Below the pieces are notes generated by a model that made no database searches, was not told where the DNA came from, and saw nothing but the letters and a program-made list of their open reading frames with translations. A stretch of DNA of 64,000 nt from Phormidium ambiguum IAM M-71 (GTDB lineage Bacteria > Cyanobacteriota > Cyanobacteriia > Cyanobacteriales > Aerosakkonemataceae). A program made the translations under genes and the position numbers. Where the stretch lies: NCBI RefSeq assembly GCF_001904725.1, contig NZ_MRCE01000013.1:124001-188000 (forward strand), given 5' to 3'. Positions 43,487 to 52,715 of this stretch are shown here, piece after piece (the stretch's first letter is position 1; the number at the start of each line of letters is the position of its first letter).

Positions 43487-43969
43487 ATGGACAATACAGC
43501 CAAAATTTACACTTTATACTTTGTTTTGACAGATACCATAACTTTTATTGTCAACAAAAGCAAAAATTCCAGCGAAAACTTTGATGGCGATGAACTGTTT
43601 AATAGATTTTTGACTAGAGGTAAAAATCAATATTCTGATATACTCTACGATCTAGTTGCCGAAATTGGGTTATCACATTACAAAGCTGAAGAAGAGTATG
43701 GCAGAATTGCCTCTAGAATTGTAAGTTTTTTAGGTACTCTGCGAGATGGAAAGAATGTAGATTTAGTCATTGCCCTTTGGATTGCTGTAGAATTAGCTTT
43801 GAGTTTTTATTATTTAAATTGTGAAAATCAGCCTGAATTGGTTTATGATTTAGACGAAAAACTTAGGTTAGGGCATGAAAAATATTTGGCAGCACAATCT
43901 AATTCTGAAGAGTGGCAAACTATTGATGCAATAATTAAGTCTAAGTTAGGGAATTTTTCAGGAAAATGA
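43487..43969 (+). CDS. Hypothetical protein
   Basis: This 160-residue soluble, mostly helical protein starts at ATG 43487 (an in-frame GTG at 43460 is less likely). It contains YTLYFVLTDTITFIVNKSK and FLGTLRDGKNVDLVIALWIAVELALSFYYLNC. I do not recognise the family. It is divergent from the toxin-antitoxin pair with about 70 bases between them. Confidence 0.6.
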   Translation: MDNTAKIYTLYFVLTDTITFIVNKSKNSSENFDGDELFNRFLTRGKNQYSDILYDLVAEIGLSHYKAEEEYGRIASRIVSFLGTLRDGKNVDLVIALWIAVELALSFYYLNCENQPELVYDLDEKLRLGHEKYLAAQSNSEEWQTIDAIIKSKLGNFSGK

Positions 43970-44110
43970 TATCATTAGCAACTATTTACTAAATTTTAAC
44001 ATTATACAATCCCTAAGTGCGATCGCTTAAGTCAAATCAATTATTGGCCAAATTCTCAATCTTAAGATAACATCATAAAGTTAAATCCATTTCCTTACTT
44101 AATTGACTGT

Positions 44111-45694
44111 ATGGTAACTTGGAATTCTTCAGCCAATAAATGGCGATTTTTAATTCTTATCCTGTTATTACTAGGAATCTTCTTTCGCTTCTTTAATCTT
44201 GATTACAAAGTCTATTGGCATGATGAAGTTTATACTACCATGCGTGCTGCTGGATTTACTCGTGGAGAAATCGATGCAGAACTATTTCAAAATCAAATTA
44301 TTCCTGCCACATCATTACAAAAATTTCAACAAATTAAGCCACAAAGTACGATAAATGATACTATCAAATCTCTAGCAATTGAAGACCCTCAGCATCCACC
44401 TTTGTACTTTCTCATGTCACGTTTTTGGATGCAAGCTTTTGGCAGTTCTTTAGCCGCATCTCGCTTTTTACCAGCTTTACTTAGTTTGTTATCATTGCCT
44501 TTAATGTATGGGTTAGCTTGGGAACTTTTTCAGTTTAGACTCGCAGCTTGGTTGGCAACAATTTTCCTCGCTTTATCACCTTTCGATCTTCTCTTTGCTC
44601 AAACTGCAAGGCAATATAGTTTACTCACAGTCACGATAATTGGTAGCGGTTATTTTTTACTCCGAGGAATGCGCTCACCTACTTGGAAAAATTGGGGTTT
44701 TTATACTTTATTCAGTACAATTGGTTTGTATGCTCATCCTTTTTTGGGATTAACATTAATAGGTCATTTTTCATTTGTTGTTTGTCATTGGTTAGCAGAA
44801 AGACGGGAAAGATCCCAAAAATTTACTCAACAAAATTTGTTCAAGTTTTTATTATCATCAATAATCATTACTATTCTCTACAGTCCTTGGTTAATTATCC
44901 TCAAAAATAATGCTCAAAGAATGCAAGCAACAACTGATTGGGCAAGAGCAAAAGTAGAATTTATTTATTTAGTTAAATTGTGGATTCTTAGCTTTACATC
45001 TTTGTTTTTAGATTTGGATTTTGGATTCGATAGCGTTTGGACTTATGTTTTAAGATTTATTATTCTTTCGATTATCATTGCAGCAATTTATCAAGTATGT
45101 CGCCAAACTCAAAAAACGACTTGGTTATTTATTTTAACTTCAGTATTTGTGCCTTTTCTACTGTTGTTAATTCCTGACTTAATTTTAGGCGGTAAGCGTT
45201 CCGCCGTTAGTCGTTATTTAATTTCTTCTTACCCAGGAATCCAATTAGCAGTTGCTTACTTTTTTGCCACTAAAATCATCAGTGGAAAGCAGTTATGGCG
45301 TGGCGTGTTGGCGCTATTGTTAACAGGAAGTTTGGCATCTTTGACAGTAAGTGCTATGACGAATACTTGGTGGAGTAAAGATTTAAGTCACTCGAATGCT
45401 GAAGTAGCAAAAATAATTAATTCTGCTTCTTTTCCTTTAGTAATTAGCGATATTGGTGATGATTATACAAATACAGGAGATTTGATTTCTTTAAGCTATC
45501 AATTAAATGATGATGTAAATTTGTTGTTGGTTAGTAAAACTCCAAGTTTAAAACTTGTACAAGGTGAATTTAATGTCTTTGTTTTTCGTCCTTCGGGAAA
45601 GTTATGGCAGGCTTTTAAAAAAGAGAAAATACCAGTGAAGTTACTATACCCTCCGGGGAATTTGTGGCGCATTCAACCAAAAGTTGTCAAGTAA
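44111..45694 (+). CDS. GT39-type membrane glycosyltransferase
   Basis: This 527-residue polytopic membrane protein has about ten helices and the GT-C type first-loop motif YWHDEVYTTMRAAG with the catalytic-type Asp-Glu after helix 1. PQHPPLYFLMSRFWMQAFG and FAQTARQYSL are also typical of the ArnT/PMT-like GT39 (DPM-dependent) family, which transfers sugars from polyprenyl-phosphate donors. The C-terminal ~100 residues lie outside the membrane. It is followed 24 bases later by another GT39 gene. Confidence 0.85.
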   Translation: MVTWNSSANKWRFLILILLLLGIFFRFFNLDYKVYWHDEVYTTMRAAGFTRGEIDAELFQNQIIPATSLQKFQQIKPQSTINDTIKSLAIEDPQHPPLYFLMSRFWMQAFGSSLAASRFLPALLSLLSLPLMYGLAWELFQFRLAAWLATIFLALSPFDLLFAQTARQYSLLTVTIIGSGYFLLRGMRSPTWKNWGFYTLFSTIGLYAHPFLGLTLIGHFSFVVCHWLAERRERSQKFTQQNLFKFLLSSIIITILYSPWLIILKNNAQRMQATTDWARAKVEFIYLVKLWILSFTSLFLDLDFGFDSVWTYVLRFIILSIIIAAIYQVCRQTQKTTWLFILTSVFVPFLLLLIPDLILGGKRSAVSRYLISSYPGIQLAVAYFFATKIISGKQLWRGVLALLLTGSLASLTVSAMTNTWWSKDLSHSNAEVAKIINSASFPLVISDIGDDYTNTGDLISLSYQLNDDVNLLLVSKTPSLKLVQGEFNVFVFRPSGKLWQAFKKEKIPVKLLYPPGNLWRIQPKVVK

Positions 45695-45718
45695 TGGTAT
45701 CTTTGCTACGTACAACTA

Positions 45719-48247
45719 ATGGTTAACTTTGAGTCTGTGATTGAAGAGAAAAAAGACAAAAAGTTCAAAGGGTTAATTGCACTGGCAATTATCTGGCTTT
45801 TGGGTGCGGTGTGCGATCGCATTTGGTTCGCTCTCGACCATTCTACCCCAGCTTGGGATCAAGCAGAATACCTCACCGGAACTCTCAATTATTCGCAAGC
45901 TTTACGCAATCCTCAAATCTTTTCTGGGGAGTGGTGGACTAATTTTTGGCAAATATCCTCCAAAATACCACCTTTAGTTTATATTTTAGCAGGTTTTATT
46001 CAAAATATCTTTGGTACGGGGTTCGATCGCGCAACTATTATTCATCTATTTTTTAGCGCGATTCTATTAATTTCGGTTTATGGTTTGGGGGTTTATCTTT
46101 TTAGTGTAGAAGTGGGTTTGTTGGCGGCTATTATCTGTCAGCTTTTGCCAGGTTTATATCGATTTCGCTTGGATTTTTTGTTGGATTTTCCTTTAACGGC
46201 AGTTGTCACTTTTAGTTTTTTCTGTTTGACAGTTTGGCGTTTTTTGGGAACCGCAGAGACGCAGAGGGCGCAGAGGAAAGAGTGGTTTTGGGCGGTGATT
46301 TTTGGGCTTTCTTTTGGAGGAAGTCTGATGGTGAAGCAAACTGCTTTGTTTTTTCTTTTAATTCCTATTTTATGGGTTTTGGTGGAAACGATTAAGGCGA
46401 AAAAATGGGAAAGGTTAGCGCAGCTTTTTACGGCTTTTTTAGTGTCAGTTTTGGTGTTTGGTTTTTGGTATCGAATTAATTGGTTGTTGATTTTTACTTC
46501 GGGGAAAAGGGCGACGGTAGATTCTGCGATCGCAGAAGGCGATCCTCCGCTTAATACTTTGGCAGCTTGGACTTTTTATTGGCAAGATTTACCTTATGTA
46601 GTTTCTTGGGTTTTATTGTTAGTCCCAATCGTCGGTTTATTGATTTATTATTTTAAATCTAAGGCGAAAGATCCAAAAGCGAAAGTATTAAATCCTAATT
46701 TGAGATGGTTGGCAGTTTTTTGGATTGGTTCTTATCTACTTTGTTCTTTAAATATCAATAAAGATACTCGTTATGTTTTACCTTATTTACCAGTTTTGGC
46801 TGTCTTTTTAGCTTATTGTTTAACTCTCTGGCAAGGTCGGTTTGCTAAAGCAATTCGCTGGGGTACAATTGGGTTAGCATTTTTGTTAATGTTGTGCAAT
46901 CTTTATCCTTTGGGTGGTGCTTGGTTAACTCAAATTTTTAGTCCTAGATTTCAACATTATATTTATACTGGTGCGAAATGGCCGCAACCAGAAGTCATCG
47001 CGGAAATTATTAAAACTGAACCTTATTTACGATCAAATTTAGGGGTTTTACCTTCAACTCCCAAGTTGAACCAACATAACTTTAATTACTTCGGTGCTTT
47101 GCAAAATTTCCAAGTTTACGGTCGGCAAGTAGGAACTCGGAAAAAATTTGTTTCCCAAGATGCCAGAAGTCTTTCTTGGTTTATCACCAAAACAGGAGAT
47201 CAAGGTTCAGTTCCTTCAGAAGCGCAAAGTCAAATAACCCAAATTATTGAACAAGGACAGGATTTTAAATTACAGAAAATTTGGAAATTACCTGATGAAA
47301 GTAACTTGAATCTTTATCGCAGCAAACAACCACCAATAATAGTGCAACCTTTAAACCAACCTTTAGCAAAAGTTAGTTTGAATAAAGTAATTGTGCCGGA
47401 AAAAGTTGCACCGGGAACACCAGTTCCAATAATCTATGATTGGTCTGGTTCTTGGCAACAATTACAGTCAGGAGTAATACTCCTAACTTGGTATAATTCT
47501 GCTAATCCCAAACAATCTCGTTGGTTACACGATCATGGTTTGGGAATGGGAAATTTATATCCGTCAAATCTGTTAAATAATAATTCTTCAGGGTTTCGAG
47601 TTGTGGAAAAAATGGCAATGCTTCCACCAGCAGAGTTAACGCCAGGAACTTACTCTTTATCTGCAACTTATGTAAATCGCCAAACTGGTGAAAGCTACCC
47701 CATTCAAACCTCAAAAGTTACTGTAACAATTGACCCTAATGCTAACAAAATTCCTGCGCCAGAATTGGATTTAATTACTCAATTACGCACTTTAGCAATC
47801 TCTTTACCTGAAGGGCCAAAAGCACTCGATCCGGTGTTCGATCAAATTGGTAGAATTAATCAATATGACCCAACACAAGATTATTTGCAACAAGCAGAAA
47901 CAGCTTTGAAATTTCGCTTAAAACAAGAACCAAATAATTGGGAATTAGCTTATAATTTGGCATTATCGGAAGTTTTGCAAAGAGATGTGCAAGGCGCGAT
48001 CGCAGCACTACAAAAAGTCACCCAGCTAGACTCCCAAAACCCTTACGCTTACGCTTATCTCGCCTTTGTACACCTATACAACTGGAATCCAAAAGCTGCC
48101 CAAATAGCCCTCCAACCAGCCTTAGCAATCAACCCTGACTCGCCAGAAATACAAGCCCTTAGTGGTGTCGCTTCCGCAATGCAAGGTAATTTGATTAAAG
48201 CTTGGCGACAACTTCAACCAATTATTAACAACAACAGTTCCAAATAA
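45719..48247 (+). CDS. GT39-type membrane glycosyltransferase with C-terminal TPR region
   Basis: This 842-residue protein has a GT-C membrane domain of about ten helices (1-400) with the first-loop STPAWDQAEYLTGTLNYS motif, a large extracytoplasmic beta-rich middle region (about 480-680), and TPR repeats at the end (about 735-840, LAYNLALSEVLQRDVQGAIAAL and YAYLAFVHLYNWNPKAAQIAL). It forms an operon with the preceding GT39 gene. Residues 178-190 (GTAETQRAQRKEW) are encoded by a dispersed short repeat and lie in a loop between helices. Polyprenyl-phosphate sugar transfer to a protein or lipid is likely; acceptor unknown. Confidence 0.85.
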   Translation: MVNFESVIEEKKDKKFKGLIALAIIWLLGAVCDRIWFALDHSTPAWDQAEYLTGTLNYSQALRNPQIFSGEWWTNFWQISSKIPPLVYILAGFIQNIFGTGFDRATIIHLFFSAILLISVYGLGVYLFSVEVGLLAAIICQLLPGLYRFRLDFLLDFPLTAVVTFSFFCLTVWRFLGTAETQRAQRKEWFWAVIFGLSFGGSLMVKQTALFFLLIPILWVLVETIKAKKWERLAQLFTAFLVSVLVFGFWYRINWLLIFTSGKRATVDSAIAEGDPPLNTLAAWTFYWQDLPYVVSWVLLLVPIVGLLIYYFKSKAKDPKAKVLNPNLRWLAVFWIGSYLLCSLNINKDTRYVLPYLPVLAVFLAYCLTLWQGRFAKAIRWGTIGLAFLLMLCNLYPLGGAWLTQIFSPRFQHYIYTGAKWPQPEVIAEIIKTEPYLRSNLGVLPSTPKLNQHNFNYFGALQNFQVYGRQVGTRKKFVSQDARSLSWFITKTGDQGSVPSEAQSQITQIIEQGQDFKLQKIWKLPDESNLNLYRSKQPPIIVQPLNQPLAKVSLNKVIVPEKVAPGTPVPIIYDWSGSWQQLQSGVILLTWYNSANPKQSRWLHDHGLGMGNLYPSNLLNNNSSGFRVVEKMAMLPPAELTPGTYSLSATYVNRQTGESYPIQTSKVTVTIDPNANKIPAPELDLITQLRTLAISLPEGPKALDPVFDQIGRINQYDPTQDYLQQAETALKFRLKQEPNNWELAYNLALSEVLQRDVQGAIAALQKVTQLDSQNPYAYAYLAFVHLYNWNPKAAQIALQPALAINPDSPEIQALSGVASAMQGNLIKAWRQLQPIINNNSSK
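46249..46282 (+). repeat. Dispersed CGCAGAGA-type repeat inside a coding region
   Basis: AACCGCAGAGACGCAGAGGG continues with CGCAGAGGAAAGAG to form about four 8-9 base units. The family also occurs between genes at about 59904-59948. Here the insertion keeps the frame of the GT39 gene. Confidence 0.85.
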
Positions 48248-48258
48248 ATATTGCCTTA

Positions 48259-48370
48259 TTACTTCTTTCTTCGCGTACTATAGCGTTACCGCGCATGGCT
48301 AAAGCCTAACAGCATGAACGCGCTAATGCGTACTACCCTGCGGGAAAGCTACGCAATGCGGTTTAAAAAC
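48259..48370. repeat. Compound repeat between the GT39 operon and the BtuF-like gene
   Basis: ACTTCTTTCTTCGCG at 48261-48275 and AATGCGGTTTAAAAAC at 48355-48370 look like the two ends of the tandem repeat seen intact at 41045-41092. Between them lie about 80 bases rich in small palindromes, ending in TACCCTGCGGGAAAGCTACGC (48334-48354), the reverse complement of the small element at 33796-33816 with about three changes. Confidence 0.65.
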
Positions 48371-48452
48371 ATTATGTAACGTAAGGAAGATTAAATTTTC
48401 TAAAAATAGAGGTAAATTAAAAGAAAGCATGACAATTCTTAGGTAATAAACT

Positions 48453-49376
48453 ATGAGCGAACAACTTAGGATTGTTTCTCTACTTCCCAGTGCAACAGAA
48501 ATTGTGGCTTGTTTAGGTTTAACTAATGCGTTGGTAGGACGATCGCACGAATGCGACTACCCCCCCGAAGTACAAAGCTTACCCGTTTGCACCCAAGCCA
48601 GAATCAAAGCAGAAAAACCTAGTGGTACAATTCATCAAGATGTTACCCAATTAATTCAATCCGCATTAAGCATTTACGAAATTAAACTTGATGTATTAGA
48701 ACAACTACAACCTACACACATTTTGACACAAGACCAATGCGATGTTTGTGCAGTTAGTGTTGCAGATGTAGAAACAGCCGTTGCTAAACTAACTAACTCT
48801 CACCCTGAAATTATTTCCTTACAACCGCAACATTTAGCAGATATTTGGACAGATATTCAAAAAGTAGGTAACACCCTAAATGTAGTTACCGAATCAGTAA
48901 TTGAAAACTTAGAAGCGCGAGTCAAAATCTGCGAACAAAAAACTCAATCTCTAACCTCAGAAGACCGTCCTAAAGTGCTTTGTATTGAATGGACCGATCC
49001 CTTAATGATTGCGGCTAATTGGATTCCTGAAATGGTAAAAATTGCTGGGGGTGAACCTTTGTTTAGTGTTGTCGGTCAACCTTCACCTCAAATAAATTGG
49101 GAATCGGTAATTAATGCTAATCCTGATATTATTATTTTCATGCCCTGCGGTTTTAATTTAGACCGCACCCGTCAAGAAGCAATGCCTTTAACTCAACAAC
49201 CACAATGGCAAAATTTACACGCTGTCCAAAGTGGAAGAGTTTACATTACAGATGGCAATGCTTACTTTAATCGTCCGGGGCCTAGATTAGCTGAATCAGT
49301 AGAAATTTTAGCAGATTTGCTGCACCCAGAAATTTTCCAATATGGCTACAAAGATCGAACTTGGCAACCTTTGTAA
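48453..49376 (+). CDS. Cobalamin-binding-like ABC substrate-binding protein without signal peptide
   Basis: This 307-residue protein has the BtuF/FhuD-type binding fold: RIVSLLPSATEIVACLGLTNALVGRSHECDYP, then PTHILTQDQCDVCAVS and ANPDIIIFMPCGFNLDRT. It begins directly with the first strand and has no signal peptide or lipobox, so it is predicted to be cytoplasmic unless the true start lies upstream. No transporter genes or cobalamin riboswitch are visible nearby. Its Cys/His-rich motifs HECDYP and QDQCDVC could ligate a metal or cofactor. Confidence 0.85.
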   Translation: MSEQLRIVSLLPSATEIVACLGLTNALVGRSHECDYPPEVQSLPVCTQARIKAEKPSGTIHQDVTQLIQSALSIYEIKLDVLEQLQPTHILTQDQCDVCAVSVADVETAVAKLTNSHPEIISLQPQHLADIWTDIQKVGNTLNVVTESVIENLEARVKICEQKTQSLTSEDRPKVLCIEWTDPLMIAANWIPEMVKIAGGEPLFSVVGQPSPQINWESVINANPDIIIFMPCGFNLDRTRQEAMPLTQQPQWQNLHAVQSGRVYITDGNAYFNRPGPRLAESVEILADLLHPEIFQYGYKDRTWQPL

Positions 49377-49422
49377 AGCTAATTGGAGAAATTTTCTCCC
49401 GAAACTTTGCTCGTTTGAATGT

Positions 49423-49599
49423 TCAAATTAATCCTAAGCGATCGCACAACAAAGCCACCAAAACTGCAAAAACGGTAATTTGTAATGCTACTAAGGGATG
49501 TTGTCCTTGACTAACTGCAAAAGAGGTAACAATACCTGCACCCAAACCCGCAGTAATCGCAGCAGTTACCATATCTTTGTTTGAGTTTTTGTTGTACAT
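49423..49599 (-). CDS. Small two-helix membrane protein
   Basis: This 58-residue frame reads MYNKNSNKDMVTAAITAGLG, then AGIVTSFAVSQGQHPLVALQ and ITVFAVLVALLCDRLGLI. It has two hydrophobic segments (about 11-29 and 34-52). The composition, the lack of overlap with other genes and the HIP1 site encoding CDRL near its end support a real gene. It lies 147 bases downstream of... on the same strand as the SH3 protein gene at 49746. Function unknown. Confidence 0.6.
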   Translation of the reverse strand: MYNKNSNKDMVTAAITAGLGAGIVTSFAVSQGQHPLVALQITVFAVLVALLCDRLGLI

Positions 49600-49745
49600 A
49601 AATTCATCCCAGAATTACTAAAGAAACCAGATCAATTTACTGTTTTCCAAAGTACCATCCTGGTTTAAATTGATTAAGGTGTTGCTCAAAAATTGCAACT
49701 AAGTTTAAAATTTTGCTACTTTTCTTAACACATCAATTGATTCTC

Positions 49746-50261
49746 CTATTGATTAGATGCTTGTTGTTCCGCGTCTTCAACACGCTTAATATTTCCTGCT
49801 TTTACCCAACCTTCACTACCTCCATCTTCTGATTGAATTTTTACCCAGCGTCGATCGTCGCTTGTCGTTAAAACCACTACTACTTGGTTATAAGCTACAC
49901 TACCAATTCTTTCCGAGTCAGAGCTAGGATTACTACGGAGGCTTAAACCACTTGACCAAATGACACGCCCTTTATACGCCCCTGATGGTAAAGATTGTTC
50001 GCTAGTTTCACTAGTTGGGGCTGGAGTATTAGTATTAGTACTAACTTGCGTAGCCGCTGGAGTAGTTGCTACTGGCGGTTGAGTTTTAACTGCTACAGGC
50101 TTCACCTTTTTTGCATTTCTTTCATTGGCAAATACAGGTTTTTCTGGAGGTGCAGTTAATTTCGTGACAAAATACAGTGCCCCTGCAACACCTGCGCCTG
50201 CTAATAAACCGATCGCAATTACAAAACCAATTAAAAATTTAACTATTCCCGCAAAACTCAT
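49746..50261 (-). CDS. Membrane-anchored SH3-domain protein
   Basis: This 171-residue protein has an N-terminal membrane helix (about 7-33, LIGFVIAIGLLAGAGVAGALYFV), a Thr/Pro-rich linker (about 50-93) and a bacterial SH3 domain (about 98-162) with GLSLRSNPSSDSERIGSVAYNQ and RWVKIQSEDGGSEGWVKAGNI. Such SH3 domains bind peptidoglycan peptides or other periplasmic ligands. The linker would let the domain reach the wall. Confidence 0.85.
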   Translation of the reverse strand: MSFAGIVKFLIGFVIAIGLLAGAGVAGALYFVTKLTAPPEKPVFANERNAKKVKPVAVKTQPPVATTPAATQVSTNTNTPAPTSETSEQSLPSGAYKGRVIWSSGLSLRSNPSSDSERIGSVAYNQVVVVLTTSDDRRWVKIQSEDGGSEGWVKAGNIKRVEDAEQQASNQ

Positions 50262-50321
50262 AATTTATCACCCGCTCACGCCATTTTGTCAATGCAACTA
50301 TATAATACGGCAATCTAATTA

Positions 50322-51836
50322 TTATCTGAGTTGATTTTTAATTCGATCGCTCAAACTGCTATGTTTTGAAGCTAAACGAGCCTTCCCAGCCGCCGCCCAA
50401 TCTTGTAAAAACTCAATTTGTTCTTGAGCAGTTCTGGCTAAAGGTACAATTTGACTAGCCGCCTCTAAAACATCATCAGTGTTAAAATCTCGGTTTTGAC
50501 TAAAGCCAATGTGCATTGCTTCTGTCAAAGCTTGCTCAATTTCTGCACCTGAAAAATCAGGTGTTTCGTAAGCTAAACGATCGAGATCGTAATTATTCAA
50601 ATTATGCGGACGTAGCCGAGTTAAATGTACCGCAAAAATTGCCCTCCTTTCTTCTTGTGTTGGTAAACCGACAAAAAAGATTTCATCAAACCTACCTTTT
50701 CGCAGCATTTCTGCTGGTAAAGTTTGAATATTATTTGCCGTTGCTACCACAAAAACTGGGCTAGTTTTTTCAGCTAACCAAGTAATAAATGTACCAAAAA
50801 CCCGGTTACTAGTACCTGCATCACCTTTCCCATCCATCCCAGAAAAAGCTTTATCAATTTCATCAATCCACAAAACGCAAGGTGCTAAAGCTTCGGCTAA
50901 TTGAATCATTTGTCTGGTGCGAGATTCTGATTCTCCCACTAAACCACCAAACAAGCGTCCCACATCTAATCTGAGTAAAGGTAAATGCCAATGATGTGCG
51001 ATCGCTTTTGCCATTAAAGATTTACCCGTTCCCTGAATTCCGACTAACAATAAACCTCTGGGATGGGGTAAACCATATTGTCTCGCTCGTTCTGAAAAAG
51101 CACCACCCCGCCGCAATAACCATTCTTTTAAATTATCTAATCCTCCCACATCAGAAATATTTTCTGTTGCTGGATAGAACTCTAAAATTTGGGTTTGGCG
51201 AATTGTTTGACGCTTTTCTTCTAATACTAAATCTACATCTTCCGGGCGTAATTCGCCATGAGTTGCGATCGCTCTCGCCAACACCCGCCGAATTCTTTCT
51301 AAAGAAAGTCCTTGACACGATCGCACAATTTGATCTAAAACTCGACCTTCCAAAGATTGTCCCGTAGCACCTAACAATCTTTCTACTTCCGCTTTAATTT
51401 CTGGTGCTGTTGGTAAGTGAAACTCCAACACAGTCAGAACTTCGCTTAACTCTTCAGGAATCGCCAATCTAGGCGACAAAATCACAATATTTTTTGGCTG
51501 TGACTTCAACGAACGCGCCAAATTTTTCAACTTTCGCGCCACCGCCACATCTTCTAAAAAGCGGTGAAAATCCCGTAATATAAAAACAGCCGCCGCCGAA
51601 GCAGACAGCTTTTCCACAAATTCTAGAGCTTGTAAAGGATTGCGTTTCCCAAAACCCACATCATTGGGATTACCTTGATAACCATCCACAAAATCCCAAA
51701 TATAAATCCCGCGATTCCCTTGATTTTTAGCGATATTAGCGATCGTTCCCTCCACTCGCTCTTCCTCGTAAGTTGGAATATAAACTAACGGGTAGCGGGC
51801 GCGTAACAGCAGTTCAAACTCATCACTAAAACTCAT
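50322..51836 (-). CDS. ycf46: Ycf46-type AAA ATPase
   Basis: This 504-residue protein has an N-terminal cyanobacteria/plastid-specific domain (MSFSDEFELLLRARYPLVYIP) and a C-terminal AAA domain with Walker A GIQGTGKS, Walker B VLWIDEIDKAF, sensor VVATANNIQTLPAEMLRKGRFDE with the arginine finger, and the AAA lid. It matches Ycf46, encoded in red-algal plastids and all cyanobacteria, linked to inorganic-carbon use in photosynthesis. The ATG at 51836 gives the family N-terminus; a TTG at 51869 would add 11 residues. Confidence 0.93.
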   Translation of the reverse strand: MSFSDEFELLLRARYPLVYIPTYEEERVEGTIANIAKNQGNRGIYIWDFVDGYQGNPNDVGFGKRNPLQALEFVEKLSASAAAVFILRDFHRFLEDVAVARKLKNLARSLKSQPKNIVILSPRLAIPEELSEVLTVLEFHLPTAPEIKAEVERLLGATGQSLEGRVLDQIVRSCQGLSLERIRRVLARAIATHGELRPEDVDLVLEEKRQTIRQTQILEFYPATENISDVGGLDNLKEWLLRRGGAFSERARQYGLPHPRGLLLVGIQGTGKSLMAKAIAHHWHLPLLRLDVGRLFGGLVGESESRTRQMIQLAEALAPCVLWIDEIDKAFSGMDGKGDAGTSNRVFGTFITWLAEKTSPVFVVATANNIQTLPAEMLRKGRFDEIFFVGLPTQEERRAIFAVHLTRLRPHNLNNYDLDRLAYETPDFSGAEIEQALTEAMHIGFSQNRDFNTDDVLEAASQIVPLARTAQEQIEFLQDWAAAGKARLASKHSSLSDRIKNQLR

Positions 51837-52054
51837 ATTTTTGCTGATTTGGTAATTGGTAATAGTCAAAAGTTAGGGTTTGAAATTCGCGTTTTTACAT
51901 GACAAATTAAAAATTATTCATCATTTTAATCTAAAATTATCTCTTGTATTTATGGTACGGTGATAATTTAATCTAATTAATTTTTCCAGGTTTGATATCT
52001 AAGGAATCCCAGTACTCCAACTAGAACATACCCACCACAAGTACAAGAGAACAA

Positions 52055-52570
52055 TTACTTCCCATTATTGAGTCTTTCTTTGAGAAATTCAAGGGTTGCC
52101 CAACGGCTATCAATGATTTCTTCCCCAGCAATACTATTATTTTCTAGCTGAATTCCTTGACAATTGCGATCGCACAATTGCCTTTGCGGAATCGCCAAAC
52201 ACATTTGTTGATACAACCAATCATCGGGATAAAAATAACCATTTGGCGGTAAACTCTCCACCAAATCTTCCAAAGCTGTTTCTTTTTCTAGCACCTCATC
52301 ATCCGCATAAGCCGCAGCTTCATCTAACCAAATCATTTCCGAAGTCTTGACCAACAAACGATGATTATATTGTTGCAAACAGCGATGACAAGTCAAAGTA
52401 ACGATCGCTTCTGCTTTACCAGAAACATCTAAATAATTCCCTTTATGAATTACCTTAATCTTGCCTCTAACTGGGGTTAAAGTTTCCAAATCTGGCAGAA
52501 ATTCATCTACTTCAATTACTTCTGTTTGCTGAGGTGCTTTCGTCAGACGGGGAATGTAAATTGCTTCCAT
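52055..52570 (-). CDS. DUF177 (YceD-like) protein
   Basis: This 171-residue protein matches the DUF177 family associated with large-ribosomal-subunit (23S rRNA) accumulation. It has the central LTCHRCLQQYNH and later CDRNCQG, a pair of Cys motifs, and the conserved acidic DDWLYQQMCLAIP region. The ATG at 52570 is chosen since upstream codons to 52714 come from low-complexity repeat sequence and would give a nonsense N-terminus. It is the last gene of the rpmH-rnpA-yidC-jag cluster. Confidence 0.9.
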   Translation of the reverse strand: MEAIYIPRLTKAPQQTEVIEVDEFLPDLETLTPVRGKIKVIHKGNYLDVSGKAEAIVTLTCHRCLQQYNHRLLVKTSEMIWLDEAAAYADDEVLEKETALEDLVESLPPNGYFYPDDWLYQQMCLAIPQRQLCDRNCQGIQLENNSIAGEEIIDSRWATLEFLKERLNNGK

Positions 52571-52604
52571 AGTCGTGTCACCAACTTTTTTCCATCCTAG
52601 TACA

Positions 52605-52711
52605 AGAAGACAGAAGGCAGAAGGCAGAAGAGGTAGAGGGTGGGAGAGTTTTGAGTTTTGAATTTTCCTCTCCTCTGCCCCCCTGCCCCCCTGCTCCCCT
52701 GCCCCTCTGCC
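52605..52711. repeat. Two heptamer tandem repeats (AGAAGGC and CCCCCTG units)
   Basis: Between jag and the DUF177 gene lie several AGAAGGC-type units (about 52605-52632) and, further on, CCCCTGC-type units (about 52671-52711). These are the classical short tandemly repeated repetitive sequences of cyanobacteria. They create a false N-terminal extension for the DUF177 gene. Confidence 0.9.
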
Positions 52712-52715
52712 CAAC

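Noticed and set aside
52571-52714. N-terminal extension of the DUF177 protein
   Set aside because: It is encoded by heptamer repeats and does not match the family start.
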